Made by a program: the position numbers and the translations under genes | Notes under the pieces: generated by a model | What the model saw: only the letters and a program-made list of their open reading frames with translations | Told to the model about the DNA's origin: nothing | Databases searched by the model: none | Shown: piece by piece, positions 36,595-48,672 of the stretch | Layout of the letters: each line of letters begins with the position of its first letter | Position numbering within the stretch: position 1 is the first letter of the stretch | Source: Corylus avellana | Lineage: Eukaryota; Streptophyta; Magnoliopsida; Fagales; Betulaceae | Direction: 5' to 3' | Assembly: GCF_901000735.1 (NCBI RefSeq) | Contig: NC_081543.1 | Span: forward strand, 18,823,970 to 18,887,969 | Length of the DNA stretch: 64,000 nucleotides

Positions 36595-38821
36595 CATACC
36601 ATGACAATATAGGTACTAGCACCTTATATGCACCCTGCCCCAGCCTGGGGGGCTGGGGGAGGGGGGGTGGAGGAAGAAGCTAAAAGTTATTTTGTTTGCA
36701 GGAGAACGTACCTCATGTCCAGGGGTGTCAAGGAACACACATGACTGCACCTTTCCATCTAGAGGAACTAGCACCTTATATGCGCCAATTCCTTGTGTAA
36801 TCCCACCTGCTTCTGATGCAGCTACCTGCAAATATCTAGCTGTCAGGCTTAAGTTGAATCATATGTATGACATGCCAATACCAATAGCACAAAACTCGAA
36901 TAAAATATAAATCCAATATCAAAGTCAAACAACAAGGAACAATTTGTCTAGAATTATGCATCATAACCAAACCATAAAATAATCTCGGGATAGGAAAAAA
37001 GAAAAGAAGTAATCAAAAATTACCACAAATACAAAGCCATAAGACCTTATACCACAATGGGCATTGCAAAAGAAACTGAAAGGAGCATCAAGATGATTAA
37101 GCTTCCATATGTACCTTGCTCTTTCGAATATAATCCAAAAGGGTCGTCTGCCAAGTGGGTAGCAATAAAAACATATTAGCAAAGTTTACACATCAGGATA
37201 TATTAGCATTCAAAGAAAAAACAAGATAAATAAATAGGAAATGGGTGCAGAAGGTCCAAACAGAAAATGAGGATCCAAAGTGCTACACACTGACCTTCCC
37301 GTGATCCACATGACCCATAATAGTAATAACAGGAGGCCGGTCTTGTAGTTTGTCCAGATCTTCTTCATCAAAAATTTCCTTCTTTCTTGCCATTTCTTCC
37401 AATTTAATGGGGTCAGCATTTAGGACTTCCACATCATACTCGTTACAAATCATTTTCACCATATCTTTGTCTAGAGTTTGCACCCCATCAGGCTTAATCC
37501 CTTTTGAGTACAAATACCCAAGAATTTCACCTTCACCAATAGCCAAGTTGTAGGCTAACTCCTCCAACAACATACCTTCTTCGCCAACCTCAAGAATTTC
37601 TACTTTGACAGGAGCTGCCTCTTTGGCAGCCTGAAGTCTAGCCGCCTTCCGACTTGCTTTACTCCATTTCCTCCCCTTCCTTGCCATGGCTGCACCTGGG
37701 ATAGAGACATTAACATCATCTGGAATGTCAACATCATCAACCTTTCGTCTCCGCTGTCCCCCACCAGCTGAAACATTTCTTTTACGATAATCATCTTTGA
37801 ACTTTCCGGAGGGAGGACCTCTTCCTGGTCGTGCAGGGGCTACGACTGCCGCAGCAATCAGAGGATCAACCACTGGCTTCTTAGAAGCAAATTTGTCAAT
37901 CAAAATTGGCTTGCGTTCTGTAGTTTTCGAATCTGTGTCAGTTTCATCAATCACGGATGACTTTGGAACTGCCCCAACATCCTTCAAGATAACAGGTTTC
38001 TTTATCACAGGCGGAGAAGCCACAGAAGGCTTAGCTTGTAATTTTGGTTGAGGTCGCAAAGGTGGCTGGGGGGGTCTAAAAGAAGTAGTTGCTTGAGGCT
38101 CTTCTATCTTTCCCCCTCGCCCTGTTTTAATCTCGTCTTTCTCAATTGCCTTACTAGGCTTTGCAGATGATTCCCTCACAACCTTCGGCGTGACCGTGTC
38201 TCCTTTCCGCCACACACTCTTCAAAGTTTTAGTATTTTTAGTCGACTTAACACTTGCCAAATCAGTACTTACATTAGATGGTGTAGATTTATTTACAACC
38301 CCACTATCTCTACTGCTACCCGGGTCACTCAGTCTCGAAGTTTCTAGTTTTTCTGCCTTCTCCAACACCTCTCCGAGTGACTCAATCATCTTATTCCTCT
38401 CCTCAACAGCCTTTAACGTATCGCCATCAGAAGAGCCCCCTTCCCCATCGATTGAAGCAGGGTCCCAAGTGACCGCAAGGGGCTCGCCCTTGGACCCTGA
38501 GGAGGACATCAAGACTGGCTTAGGAGCAGGCTTGAGGAGAAACCCAGCATCACGATCATCACCTTTAGCTCCCCCTCCTCCTCCCCCATAGGTCTTACTA
38601 GATGACTTAAGGGACACTGCATTGCCTTGCTCGGGGACAAAGTCAGTTGTTGTGACCGAATATTTACACACAGACACCAGCACACAATGCCATCTCTTCT
38701 TAGCCCTAATATTTCCCTTAGACAAAGAAACTCTCCTAAACACCGTCGACCGGGACCTTTCCGTTACTACACTACTTCCCAAACCCGCAAGCGGAGCCAG
38801 AGAAGCCATTGTTCCTTGCAT
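27667..38821 (-). CDS. FUG1: Chloroplast translation initiation factor IF-2 (cpIF2)
   Basis: Twelve coding exons: 38821-37295, 37147-37115, 36825-36712, 36388-36239, 36085-35987, 35890-35828, 35680-35525, 35358-35293, 33345-33109, 31582-31307, 29737-29549, 27828-27667. Each is a whole number of codons, and together they give 1023 aa. The basic, serine-rich N-terminus fits a plastid transit peptide. A long charged linker follows, then an IF2 N-terminal module before the GTPase: G1 GHVDHGKT 503-510, DTPGHE 553-558, NKID 607-610, SALKG 643-647. The remaining exons supply domains II-IV; the last gives [18 protein letters not shown]. The factor binds GTP and places initiator tRNA on the 30S ribosome in plastids. 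Length and order match Arabidopsis FUG1 (At1g17220), an essential embryo gene. The intron at 36238-36086 uses a GC donor; all others are GT-AG. A mitochondrial IF-2 is less likely because those proteins are shorter. The introns at 27,829-35,292 are enlarged by repeats. Confidence 0.96.
29956..30311. mobile_element. MULE-type MITE in an IF-2 intron
   Basis: The left end GTAAAGTCCATTTAACCCCC and the right end GAGTTAAGTGGATTTTTT, with inner CTCAAACTACCAC / GTGGTACTTTAAG tracts, match the family at 25239-25967. It is flanked by T-rich tracts that hide the target duplication. The open frames overlapping it are stem sequence. Confidence 0.75.
30312..31306. other. IF-2 intron sequence with a short direct duplication
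   Basis: Part of the intron between exons 29737 and 31307. AAAAAGACTAGTCAATTTGAAGCTTC occurs twice (about 30762 and 30885), with surrounding AAGTGCTAGCCACATCTG / AAGCGCTAGCCACATCTG, a repeat of roughly 120 bp. No gene was seen. Confidence 0.5.
32040..32715 (+). mobile_element. Probable LINE 3' end with poly(A) tail, antisense to the IF-2 gene
   Basis: The segment ends TTTTCAATGAAATTTCATTTCC followed by an A-rich tract from about 32687. This is typical of plant L1-type LINE 3' ends (CAATGAAAT...poly A). Upstream text is compatible with decayed coding sequence but no domain is certain. The left limit is approximate. Confidence 0.5.
34617..34929 (-). pseudogene. LINE endonuclease fragment in an IF-2 intron
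   Basis: Minus-strand translation from 34929 reads [19 protein letters not shown] and later [14 protein letters not shown]. These are the GDFN-type and GSFTWSN boxes of the apurinic-type endonuclease (exonuclease-endonuclease-phosphatase fold) of plant L1 LINEs. Only about 100 codons are visible and the frame breaks after RRFLDLGIP. It sits in the intron between exons 35293 and 33345. The neighbouring 34340-34610 may belong to the same insertion but shows no clear domain. Confidence 0.7.
36541..36592. repeat. (AT)n microsatellite, ~26 units
   Basis: An uninterrupted AT dinucleotide run lies in the IF-2 intron between exons 36712 and 36388, next to a G-rich stretch (36,645-36,670). Length polymorphism is likely. 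Confidence 0.95.
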
Positions 38822-39300
38822 ACTTGCTACTACTAATTTTTAGCATTGGGCCCCGCCGCTCTGTCCTTCCAATTCTTACAATTCCTCATCAATTACTTCA
38901 GTTCCTGCTATTTACTTACAAACGGACAAAAAAACAAACAAATTCAAGCTACCCAAGTGCGCAACAATACACACACACACACATATATATATATGAAGAA
39001 ATGGAACTCTCCCAGAATTTGCTATATTTAGAAGAAAAATTCTTACCTTTCTCCAAGAATCTTGTGAATTTTGTGTGAGAAGAGCCGCAGCAGCGTTCTG
39101 GAATTTCTATAGGTAGAAAGAATCTTGCGTCCGAAAGGAGCTTCGAAGAAATGGTACTTGTGGTTATGGAGGTTGGGGATAATATGGTGTGGACGGAAAA
39201 GGCAAATTTGGTTGGAAGGGAAATACGTGTGGCTGATTCTCCGCCTGTCAATATACCATGTATGCGATAAGGCTCGCTCGTTTATATGGTGCCGCGCTTT
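38822..39300 (-). other. 5' UTR with probable leader intron of the IF-2 gene
   Basis: On the minus strand, CTTGGAGAAAG|GTAAGA at 39047 looks like a splice donor, and AAAATTAG near 38837, 16 bases upstream of the start codon, looks like an acceptor. A leader intron of about 210 bp is therefore likely. Position 38971-38998 holds an AC/AT microsatellite. Confidence 0.55.
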
Positions 39301-40765
39301 GTTTTCGCTTTTTTTTTCTTTTTTTTTTTTTTTGTCTGGTCTTTGCAGAAGAGGATTCACCGACCAAATTTGTTTCCATTAGATCGGACGGATTAATTAC
39401 AGCCGTTGATCTCAGATCAAGTAACTCAGGCCCGGCTGTGCCAAGCCCACGTCAACTTTCCAATTGCGTATGTTCTCTCCTTGACCTTTATAAGAGTGAC
39501 AAGATCAAAAACATCATGGTGACTTGTTTAGATATTCTATTATCTAGATTTTTAAATCTTAATTGTTGTTTTTAATTTAAAATTTTTTTATTATATCAAT
39601 ATATTGTTTTGAATACTAAGATAATAAATATTGGTTTAATAAATGTGATAATGAAACAAAATCTCAATCATTTCATTTGAAAAAGTTATTGAAAAAATAA
39701 ATCATAATAGAGTACTTTAAAGATTTTAGAGGATCTCATTTTAACCTTAACTAGGTTTTCAATTTAAATCTATTGAAGCATTTTTTGAGTCGGCTAGATT
39801 CACAACAGACCACTTGCAAAATAAAGGAAGACTACTACTGTGACACTGGCGAGAAACCTCTGATACTTAAGTTAGTAAAATATTTTTATGAAAAATCTAA
39901 TAAAAAGGAAGAGAGAATGTCTCTAAAGGCTTATTGGTCCGGTATGGTAATATTGGTGTCAACGGTATTTCATTTCCTTGTTGAGGCGGTGTTTCCTTAT
40001 GGCGAAGATCGTCACATGGCCTATTGCATATGCCTCATTATTTTCCAAATAAAAGGCTACGTAAGTGGGCCAATAGTTACACAAATTCCTTTTAGTAGCT
40101 GTCCCCTGGCCAACTTGGCTAGTTGGTAGGGTGTTGGGAATCTTGTCTTTATTCGCAATCGGGGTTGCCTCTGGCCTTCATTATTGAGGACAAAGCATCG
40201 ACCGCCAAGTGCGGTGTGACATAGGTCTTAGCCCCTCATGTCCACAGCTTGGTACTCATCAAATCATTGCTTCTTATTGGTTCATGCCGAAAGCAAGGTC
40301 TCCGTGTAGGTACGTGTGCGAGGCCACGTGTTTGGTGTCCCTAGTTTGATTTCGAACCTAGGGTTGTACATGCGGATGCAGATGCAGATACGGTTATTTC
40401 CGCATCCACATTATGTGGTTATCACTTTTAGATGACCGTGTGATGTGGTTATTAAGCTCTATCTGAATATCAAATAATAGGCCTTTTTGGCCTATTTTAG
40501 TCTTTTGGGCGGCTATGATGGCCTATTATTATTACACTAATTTTTAGCATCTTAGTGATCTTAGCATAGCTTTGCGAATATGTACATTTCACAAACCATT
40601 TATCTTTTCTTTTCCTCTACTGGCCCTCATTTTGGACAAACTGAATAGAAAGTGAAGCCAAGGGGGTGAAAGACCATCCTTTCATGCTCACCACATTTTT
40701 TTTTTTTTTTTTCATTTTTACAAAGCAATATTCAAACCTTAATGCATAATCATAGCTGTGAATAT
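39301..40765. other. Intergenic region with no recognised gene
   Basis: The longest frame (39773-40129, plus) has no recognisable motif and shows no coding signature. 40,080-40,390 is a more GC-balanced stretch with vaguely tRNA-like words (TGGCTAGTTGGTAGGG). 40,375-40,480 repeats GCGGATGCAGATGC / CCGCATCCACA and could fold back. Confidence 0.45.
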
Positions 40766-41088
40766 TGTTGTGAGTTTTAATGTTACTCAAGAGTGCACGA
40801 GTCGTGTACAATATAGATTATGCAAGTGCGAGGTCGATCCACAGATAATTGTGTCTTTGAAAACAATTTTAATCTAAACTAATTTTATCCTAACCTAGTT
40901 TCAAAAGGTTTTTGATTTTGAAAATAAACAAACATAAACTAAATAACAATAACAATAATCACAAGCTATGAAATCCACACTCACCAAGTCGGAACAACAC
41001 ATTCATGTTTATCAATAAAATTTTAAGTTCTCATAAATACAAACCTATGCATGTCTTGCTATGCTTTACAAATCAATCAAAAGATCTA

Positions 41089-41909
41089 GGGGGCATTTGG
41101 CAACCGGGTTGTGCCCGCCTAGACACTGTGCAATTTCGGTAATAGTGCCATCCAACACATGACCCATCAAACCCAATTTTTAAAATTACATTTTACCCAT
41201 TCATTTTCTTTTCCAGCGCACGAACTCAATCTCCCTTCCAAATCCTCTCCCCCAACTTCCATCAACCCAACAAAATCCTCCAAACCCAAGAAACCATCTC
41301 TGTCGAAATCCAATGCCTCAACTGCAGCCTCGGCCTCCTGCAAGAATAGATCTCCACCGCCCATGAGACCCAGCCGATGCCCCAAGTCTGAAGCTGATAT
41401 TTTCCCATCACCATCTTCTTTTGCGATTTGAAAACACGCTCAAAGTCTTCGCCATTGCTCATTAAATTGTTGAAAATGAGTTGGGTGATTGCTTGTTTTG
41501 GAAGACGGATCAATTTGCTCTATTGGGTTGCTGCAGAACATTGTTGTAGCCATGCTTATATACCCTTTGAGGCTGCGTGGCTCAGAAGGTGAGAACCATC
41601 TATGAACTTGCTGTGAGTTTTCGATGCATATGAAGAAGTATTCAAAACGAAGAAAGCAATTAAGAGGAGGAATCCCGATTCCCGTGGAATTTGGGGCATC
41701 CATTGCTGAGAGAGTCACGAGAAAATAGGGGGAACGCCTGTTTCGTGCTTTGGGGATTTTCAGGAAAAAAAAACGCTGCAAGTGTCCAGAGAAAGACAAG
41801 GGCAATATGGTCAAGTGTGTGAAATATTGATGTTGAAAGTTCAAAGTTTGATGGTCAACAGGTCAAAAGGTGAATAGGGTCTGGGACAACCCGGTTACCA
41901 AACGAAGCC
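41089..41909. mobile_element. Harbinger-like non-autonomous element carrying a gene fragment
   Basis: The left end is GGGGGCATTTGGCAACCGGG. The right end, reversed, is GGCTTCGTTTGGTAACCGGG. The 3-bp duplication CTA (41086-41088, 41910-41912) and the GGxxxxGTTTGG-type inverted repeats fit PIF-Harbinger. The empty site is preserved in the sister LTR at about 52,970. Inside lies a calmodulin-like gene fragment but no transposase, so it is a Pack-type element. Confidence 0.83.
41160..41480 (-). pseudogene. Captured calmodulin-like (EF-hand) gene fragment
   Basis: On the minus strand an ATG near 41460 opens MSNGEDFERVFK. One base out of frame follow KEDGDGKISASDLGHRLG (EF-hand 1 loop DGDGKISASDL) and then AEAAVEALDFDRDGFLGLE (EF-hand 2 loop DFDRDGFLGLED), ending in a serine-poor tail. 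Both calcium-binding loops are typical of plant CML proteins related to CML38/39. The frameshift between the start and the first loop, and the loss of the second EF-hand pair, make it a pseudogene. It has probable parental 5' UTR sequence upstream (to about 41,850). Confidence 0.82.
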
Positions 41910-42245
41910 CTAATGTATCCATCCATTGTACAAAATCACAAAAGATATCCAGATTTAACCAAATCATCAATTGTATTCGTCCGACAAAAAACAAATAGAT
42001 ATCCAATTTTATTTTAATAAAGATCAAAGCAAACAATTACATGAAATTCTCCTAAAAGATCACATGTATCCGAGAATCACAATAGATATCCAAAAGTAAT
42101 TTCAATAATTGAATTAAAGCAAAACAATTGAAACTTTAAAAACTCATAAACTCAAAATAATACTGACTTACAAAAGTGTTGTCGTTCTTCATCCTCAACC
42201 TTAGTTGAGAATTTAGCTCCATGTGATTATTAAAAATAAATCTAA

Positions 42246-42708
42246 TGTAAGAAATTCTATATAATTAAATATTAATTAACAATAATAACTAGCAGCGGAA
42301 AATTAATTATATAAATACCTCCGGTCATTGCTTTGCCTCAAGCGTAATGAAGAACACCTTTCTTGAACAATCAAAGAGCTGACAATAGAAAAGAATTTAG
42401 AGAAAATGGTTCTTCTGACCTATACCTACCAGTATAATACCTTGTAAAATGATGGAATACACAGGGCTTTTATAGGTAGGTCAGGGACCTTTGTTCTTAA
42501 TTGTTATTGATTTTGTTCCTCCCATCAAGGAGCAAAATCATAAATTTCGTAACATCTTTTTGAATTCCATAACGTCTTTTGTTAGAATAAATTCCTTAAT
42601 ATTGTAACCGAAAAGATTATAATGAATATAATCATAACCGAAACTATAATAAATATAATTGTAAATAAATGTGGCATAAAGGCCATACCTCTAAAGGATT
42701 TTCTTACA
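42246..42708 (-). repeat. 3' LTR of the second Copia element
   Basis: 463 bp, TGTAAG...CTTACA. A CAGGGCTTTTATAGG motif near 42460 supplies a TATA-like core on the minus strand. It is followed by TTCTCCCACTTGG, the reverse of the Copia polypurine tract. Confidence 0.88.
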
Positions 42709-42800
42709 TTCTCCCACTTGGCCCTTATGACACATAAATTCCTTATACAGTTTAGTTCTGTAATATGACCATTATTTTATTTATTCTAGCCATTTATGGA

Positions 42801-42988
42801 ATCCTCCCACTCACAAAAGGAATACTACACATGAATCATGGCAGTAAAACCATTATATAATAAGTCATCCCTTCTATGTATTACAATGTATAATATCCTC
42901 CCACTCACAAAAGGAATACTACACATGAATCATGGCAGTAAAACCATTATATAATAAGTCATCCCTTCTATGTATTACAATGTATAAT
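42801..42988. repeat. Two-copy 94-bp direct tandem duplication
   Basis: ATCCTCCCACTCACAAAAGG starts at 42801 and again at 42895. A third partial copy of the first bases is at 42989. The copies look identical, so the duplication is younger than the surrounding decayed Copia sequence. Confidence 0.93.
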
Positions 42989-43199
42989 ATCCTCTAAATG
43001 AGTACCATATGGGCAATCAAACTTTATGAACAAACTTCTCATAAGTTATTCGGGTCCAACTTTATTTTTATCCCCACGGATAACCATAATATATGTGCAC
43101 AAAAATATTTATCACTTTATGTCCACGGACCAATTAAAGAGAAACTAAGCACAAATGAATTAATGAGTTTCAAATATTCCACATGACTTTATACTTTAT

Positions 43200-46100
43200 T
43201 TACCGGTAAACTTTTGGTCATGGGATCTGCAATCATTAATTCAATACTTATATGCTCAATAGACACTTCATGTCACTTAATATTCTCTTTCATAGTGATA
43301 CTTTATATCGATATACATACTTCTGCTTCTACTCATTTTATTCGTAGAAAAGAAAACTGTAGTAGAATTAACTCAGGAGATCTTTATGGGTCTAACTATA
43401 AAATCGACAATCTTGAGACCTTTAACAAAAAATGTCTCAACTATAATGCATGTGTACCAAATTCACAGCATGTAATGACTTTTGTTTTTCATGGTAGATG
43501 TAGCAATTGTAGTCTGCTTACTACATCTTCAGTATATAGCCTTTTAACAATAAAAAAATATATATACTAAAGTTGATTCTCTACTATCTACACATTTAGC
43601 AAAAATCAAACTTGAATAAACACCACCAAATTGTAAGTGTATCTTTAGGTTAAGGTGTAGTTCTTGGTTCCTTGCACATTCCACAATACTATATTTGCAA
43701 CTCTTCATTGACCCAATAGTCCAACTGCTATTTCAATGTCAAGCCTAATGTAGATATGTGCATACATATGGAATATATTTCATCTGCTCTAGTTCCAATA
43801 CATTTTGGGACATTGATCTATATTGAATTTATCCCCTTTAATAATAGGTGCTACTGAAGATTCATAGTTCTTTATTCTAAATCTCTCCAAAAACTTTTCA
43901 ATGTAGGTCTTCAGAGACAGTCTTAATATTCTTTAATTTCTGTCTCTGTGAATCTCTATGTTAATGACATAAGAGATTTCACCCAAATCCTTCATTTTCA
44001 AAGTTTAGTGAGAAGAACTTTATGTAGCAAACCTAAATTGTTGCTTGCAAGCAAAATATTATCTATACATAGGACTAAAAGAAAAGTAACTTTACTCCCA
44101 CTGACCTTAGGTATATACAATAATTAACAAGGTTCTTAATAAAACCATGTGGGTAATAACCTTGTAAAATATTATATACCACTAATGAGAGGTCTATCTT
44201 AGCCCATTAATAGATATCCTTAATTTGCAATCTTTCTGACTGTTATCAATAAAACTTTTAAGTTGTCTTATGTACACCTCCTCCTTAAGATCCTCATTCA
44301 GGAAAATTGTTTTTCACATCCTTTTTGTTATAGCTCTAAATCAAAATGAGCCACTCATACCATAATAATCAATGTCTTCCTTTTGAGTAAGATCATTGGT
44401 TACAAGTCTAGCTTTATATCGTTCAACATTACCCGGAAGCATCCCTTTAGGTTTTGTAGACCCATTTGTAGCTTATGGTTATAGCTCCCTTCGGTAAGTC
44501 AACGAGTACCTAGACTTGATTTTTAGCCAAGGATTTCATCTCCTCCTTCATGGCATTGAAACACAATGTGAAGTTATCTCCACTCATGGCTCTGTGGAAA
44601 CAATTTTGGATCGTTCTTAGGTCCAACATAAAAAATTAGACTCCTGGAAGTATGCAACATAATCACTAGGGATTGTTGGTCACCTTATTCTAGAGGATCT
44701 ACTAAATCCTACTTCCTTTGCATTTGGCGAAGTCTGAATAAGTTCATTATGAACTTATTCCTCATAGGTTGGCTGTTCTGAAACTGATTGTGGTTCAAGG
44801 TAATCAATTTGATTTTCCCTAAGCATAATCAAACACCCTTCATGTGAAGGAGCTTCATTCAACTCTTGTGCTTCCTCTAATTTAACCCTTTGAGGATAAG
44901 CACTCCTACTAAGTTCAACATCCTTTAGAAATTTTGTATTTATAGACTCAACAATTGTAGGATTGAATGAAGGACAGTAAAAACTAAACTCCTTGGAGTT
45001 TATTGCATAACCTATAAAATTCCGCTAGTTGTCCTTAAATCTAATTTCCTTAGGTATGAATTATAAATCCTCACTTTAGCATGACAACCCCATATGTGTA
45101 AACAATTTGAACTTGGTTCAATTCATTCCTTAATTTAGGTGTCTTTGGGACAATCCTGAATGGAACCCAGTCAAATGTACACACAACGGTTTTCAAGGCT
45201 TCGCTTCATTAGGAGAATAGAATATTAGTATTACCTTTCATGTTCCATTTTCGTGTACCTACCATAAAACTATCTGTCTCTATCAAATCTTACGATCATG
45301 ACTTCCTTTTGTTTTATTTCTCTACTTCTACCTTATAGGTATTGAAAGCATTTAATGCCCTAACCTTATGATTTAGAAGATAGAGATAAACCTTATATGG
45401 TTATTGCCAAAAGAGATAGGACATCTCTAACCATATAGGCAAGAAGTATGGAAAAGCCCTACACTTGTACATGATCTCAAGAATCTCAAAAACCCTTTTG
45501 TTGGTACCTTTAGTGGTATAGTTGGCCTAATTTTCCTTAATGCAGTCCTCATAAATACCAAAGATAGTAAAATTCAAGAGTTTTTAAAAAACTCTATCAT
45601 TTATCGGCATTTTATTCTTCATAGAGATATATTCCAATCTCCAATGCCATAACATAGAGGATTTTCTCACTCATAAGACTCTGCTTTATGTCAACATTTA
45701 TATGCAGGGATTAATTTTTCAAAAAATTGGGATCTAGATCAATTTTAAATAGACCATCAATTTAATATTCCACCCAAAAAATTTCAATAATGTTCAAACT
45801 TGATTTAATAAATTAAAATAGAAACTAAATTTCAAAAATTGTGGAATATATAAAACATTATTAATAACATAACTGCATTTTTTTTAAAAAAAATAATCTA
45901 TAGGTCCCAACAACCTCCAATTGTAAACAAATATTATTTAGAAAACCCTGCATTATGTTGACAACGTGGATCACTAAACCAAATTCAATCCACACAGTAT
46001 TTAGGAGAGTCAATAAAAGATATTCATGACACAGTAGATATATGAGATTACCTATATTTCAAGTCATTTATGATACTTTATGCAATCATTCTTTATATGC

Positions 46101-46400
46101 CCATAATTTTCCTTCTTGTAAGAGAAACAAGTATCTTAATTACCAAAACACTTTGTTGGCACCTTGTTTTCATTCATTAACTATTCAAGGTCTTTCCCTT
46201 AACATGAGTAACTTCTAAATTCTCATGTCTTAATCTCTCATCTTCTTGAACACACATGATCAAAAGTTCCTTTATTGACCAATTATCCTTATGTGTGCCA
46301 CAAGATATTTGAAAAAAAAAAAAAAATCATATTTAGAAGAGAGAATTTCAAAATAAAAGAGACCAAGAATGACTCAAAAACTCAACTGTTAGGGACTTTA
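43200..46400 (-). pseudogene. Copia pol/gag remnants of the second element
   Basis: Minus-strand translation in broken frames gives a reverse transcriptase box around 44,080-43,950 (IDNILLASNN, then KMKDLGEISYVINIEIHRDRN). Around 43,430-43,390 is GLEIVDFI, matching 4945-4970 of the first Copia element. Near 46,130-46,070 is a zinc-knuckle-like NYGHIKNDC. Stops are dense throughout. Confidence 0.75.
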
Positions 46401-47719
46401 TAATGGGCTTTTATGTCATTCATTTCCGTAATGTGCCTAGGCACATTTTGAAATTGTAAAAGGTTTTTGCTTTAAAACTTTTCTATTAGGGTGCTGGCCA
46501 AAGTCTTACTGGAACTCACTAAATGTTCCTCAACGACATTTCTTTGGCCCTAAAACATTAAGGAATAAAACCCTAATGCTTTCCTTGATATGAGATTTCA
46601 TGAAGGTTGAAACTTAAGCGATTCAAATCACTACAATCGTTCATGTTTAATAATATCATGTGGCGTACTTTATTCTGTGGGAGAAGGTGATTCATCCACA
46701 CGAAACGCCAATTCAGTCTCCAAACACCCCAAAGTAAAAATCACATTTCCTTTTCAGTCAGGAAAAATTACCACTAGGAATTATTGGAACATAATATACT
46801 AATAATTAGAATACATAAAATGACCAAGGAAAATAATATACTTAAATGCTATGAAATAACTTTATTTAAATTAACCAATGCTAATTTAATAGTAAATTTC
46901 AACCTACATGTGGGTAAAGGTTGCATCACGCATGAAATTTACCCTATTATTAATAGGACTAATAAATTTAATATTAATAAATAAATTTTTTCCGTACTTG
47001 TTGGCCTAAGAGAAATTTTATTTTCAATTTTAAATTTACTATCTTATTCTAATTAAGTCATAAAAATAAAAACGTCCGTGTGGGGATTAGTAATTAAATT
47101 TATGAATTAATTACAACATGATGTTAATTTTTCTTTATGAAGTTCACATATATAATCTTGATGCAATTATCATTATAAAATCAGGATGCTGTGGCTCTCC
47201 CAAAATTATTATGATAATCACGACTTCATTAACATTCAATAACTGTATAGATGCCAAAATAAAGTTCTCAAGAATAAAAGACAAAACCAACATGCCAGTG
47301 GATAAACAATATTTTTCCAAGGTACAACCGAATAGTGTCCCAAGTAAGTGAGGGGGTGTACAATAGAACACTTAAATCCCAAGACTTTTCCTTGTCAGAA
47401 CCTTCCGATTGCAATTTTGGATAGTACCATAAACATTCACCAATATATATGGCTTAGTTAATTATTCTTAGGTCTAGGCATCAAACAATTTATATTTAAA
47501 CAATATAAATAAAAAGAATAGATTTAATCTTAAGTTCATGCATTAAAGAAATATTAATATCAATGCTAAACAATTTAAATAATAACATATACTCAATTGT
47601 TATATGAAAGCATACGCAAATGTATGGCCTAATGGTCTAAAAGAGTGTCTTAAGCCCCTTTATCTTAAGAACCCAAGTTATAAACAACCAACATGAGCCC
47701 AAATCGTTTTTTTTTTTTT

Positions 47720-48600
47720 TTTTTTTTTTTTTAATCTTGATGGGCTACTTGATATAGGTTGGGCTTCTGGGTTAGCCCACTTAGTGACATTTTTTTTTTT
47801 TTTTTAACTGGTTCGGGCTTGGGTTAAAATAAACCCATATCCAGCGACCCAAACCTATTGATCCGATTTCTATATGGGTTGAAACCCTACCCGAAAACCT
47901 TAAGTCCCAAACCAGAAAAATCCTATACCCTAGCCACCGCCTTTCCCCTTCCCCATGGCCCGTTGTTGTTCCTCATGCGCCGGCCACCAAGGGCTGGAGA
48001 TCCGGCCAGATGACAGGCAGCCTGTGTAGGGTTGCCGCCATCGTCCTTTATGGGCGACCATGACGAAGAGCTGCCTTCTCCGGCAGATCCTTACCCGAGC
48101 AACGGTGGAGATGTCGTTCCGGCTGCTTTGTTCGAGCAGACAGTGGAGATCGAGCTCAAGAGATCGGCGTTCTCAGCCTGGAGCGGCATCCTTACGAACG
48201 CCGGGCCCGAAAACGTCTGGCCATTGCCGTAGATCCTCCTGTATTAGCCAGTCTGCCGCTGTCGTTAATCCTTATGGGCGGTCCTTGATGGACCGCTCTT
48301 CACTGTACACGGCAAACGGCCGCTGACGGCAGAGGGAATGGGTGCCCAGTGCCTTCCCCGGAGCTCGCCGCCCTTTGCGCCGGTGGCCAGAGAATCGGCC
48401 ACCACCCACTGCTCCTTCCACGGCTCAGGTTCACAATGGTGGTTGGCAGCCAGGGGCAGTGGGTCACATTTCTGGGTTACCCATGGGCGTGGCCGTGGGT
48501 CTCACTGCCTCAGTTTCTGGGTTAGCTATGGGCGTGGCAGTGGGTTACCAGATTTCAATTTTATTTCAACAATATAGAAACCAAAAATATTATTGAAACA
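47720..48600 (-). other. GC-rich leader region of the second Copia element
   Basis: Two T tracts are followed by a block of markedly higher GC than anything nearby (about 47,940-48,540). Plus-strand frames exist (48032-48232, 48338-48577), but no domain is recognisable and the block lies in the untranslated leader position of a minus-strand element. It may be captured host sequence. Confidence 0.45.
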
Positions 48601-48659
48601 AATAAAATATTAACAACAACATATTCAAAAATTAGACCGAGCAAATATAGCCTAGAAGG

Positions 48660-48670
48660 CTATGATACCA
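48660..48670 (-). other. Primer-binding site of the second Copia element
   Basis: The plus-strand CTATGATACCA reads TGGTATCATAG on the minus strand. This is one base off the initiator tRNA-Met complement, two bases inside the 5' LTR. Confidence 0.8.
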
Positions 48671-48672
48671 CA

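Noticed and set aside
37797..38843. Plus-strand open frames of 73-133 codons
   Set aside because: They lie opposite the long first coding exon of the IF-2 gene and are shadow frames of its serine/proline-rich sequence.
39773..40129. A 118-codon plus-strand frame
   Set aside because: No recognisable domain, no splice context and no repeat evidence; indistinguishable from chance.
40080..40390. tRNA-derived SINE
   Set aside because: A box-A-like TGGCTAGTTGGTAGGG and, on the other strand, GGTTCGAAATC were seen, but the two boxes are on opposite strands and there is no tail or target duplication.
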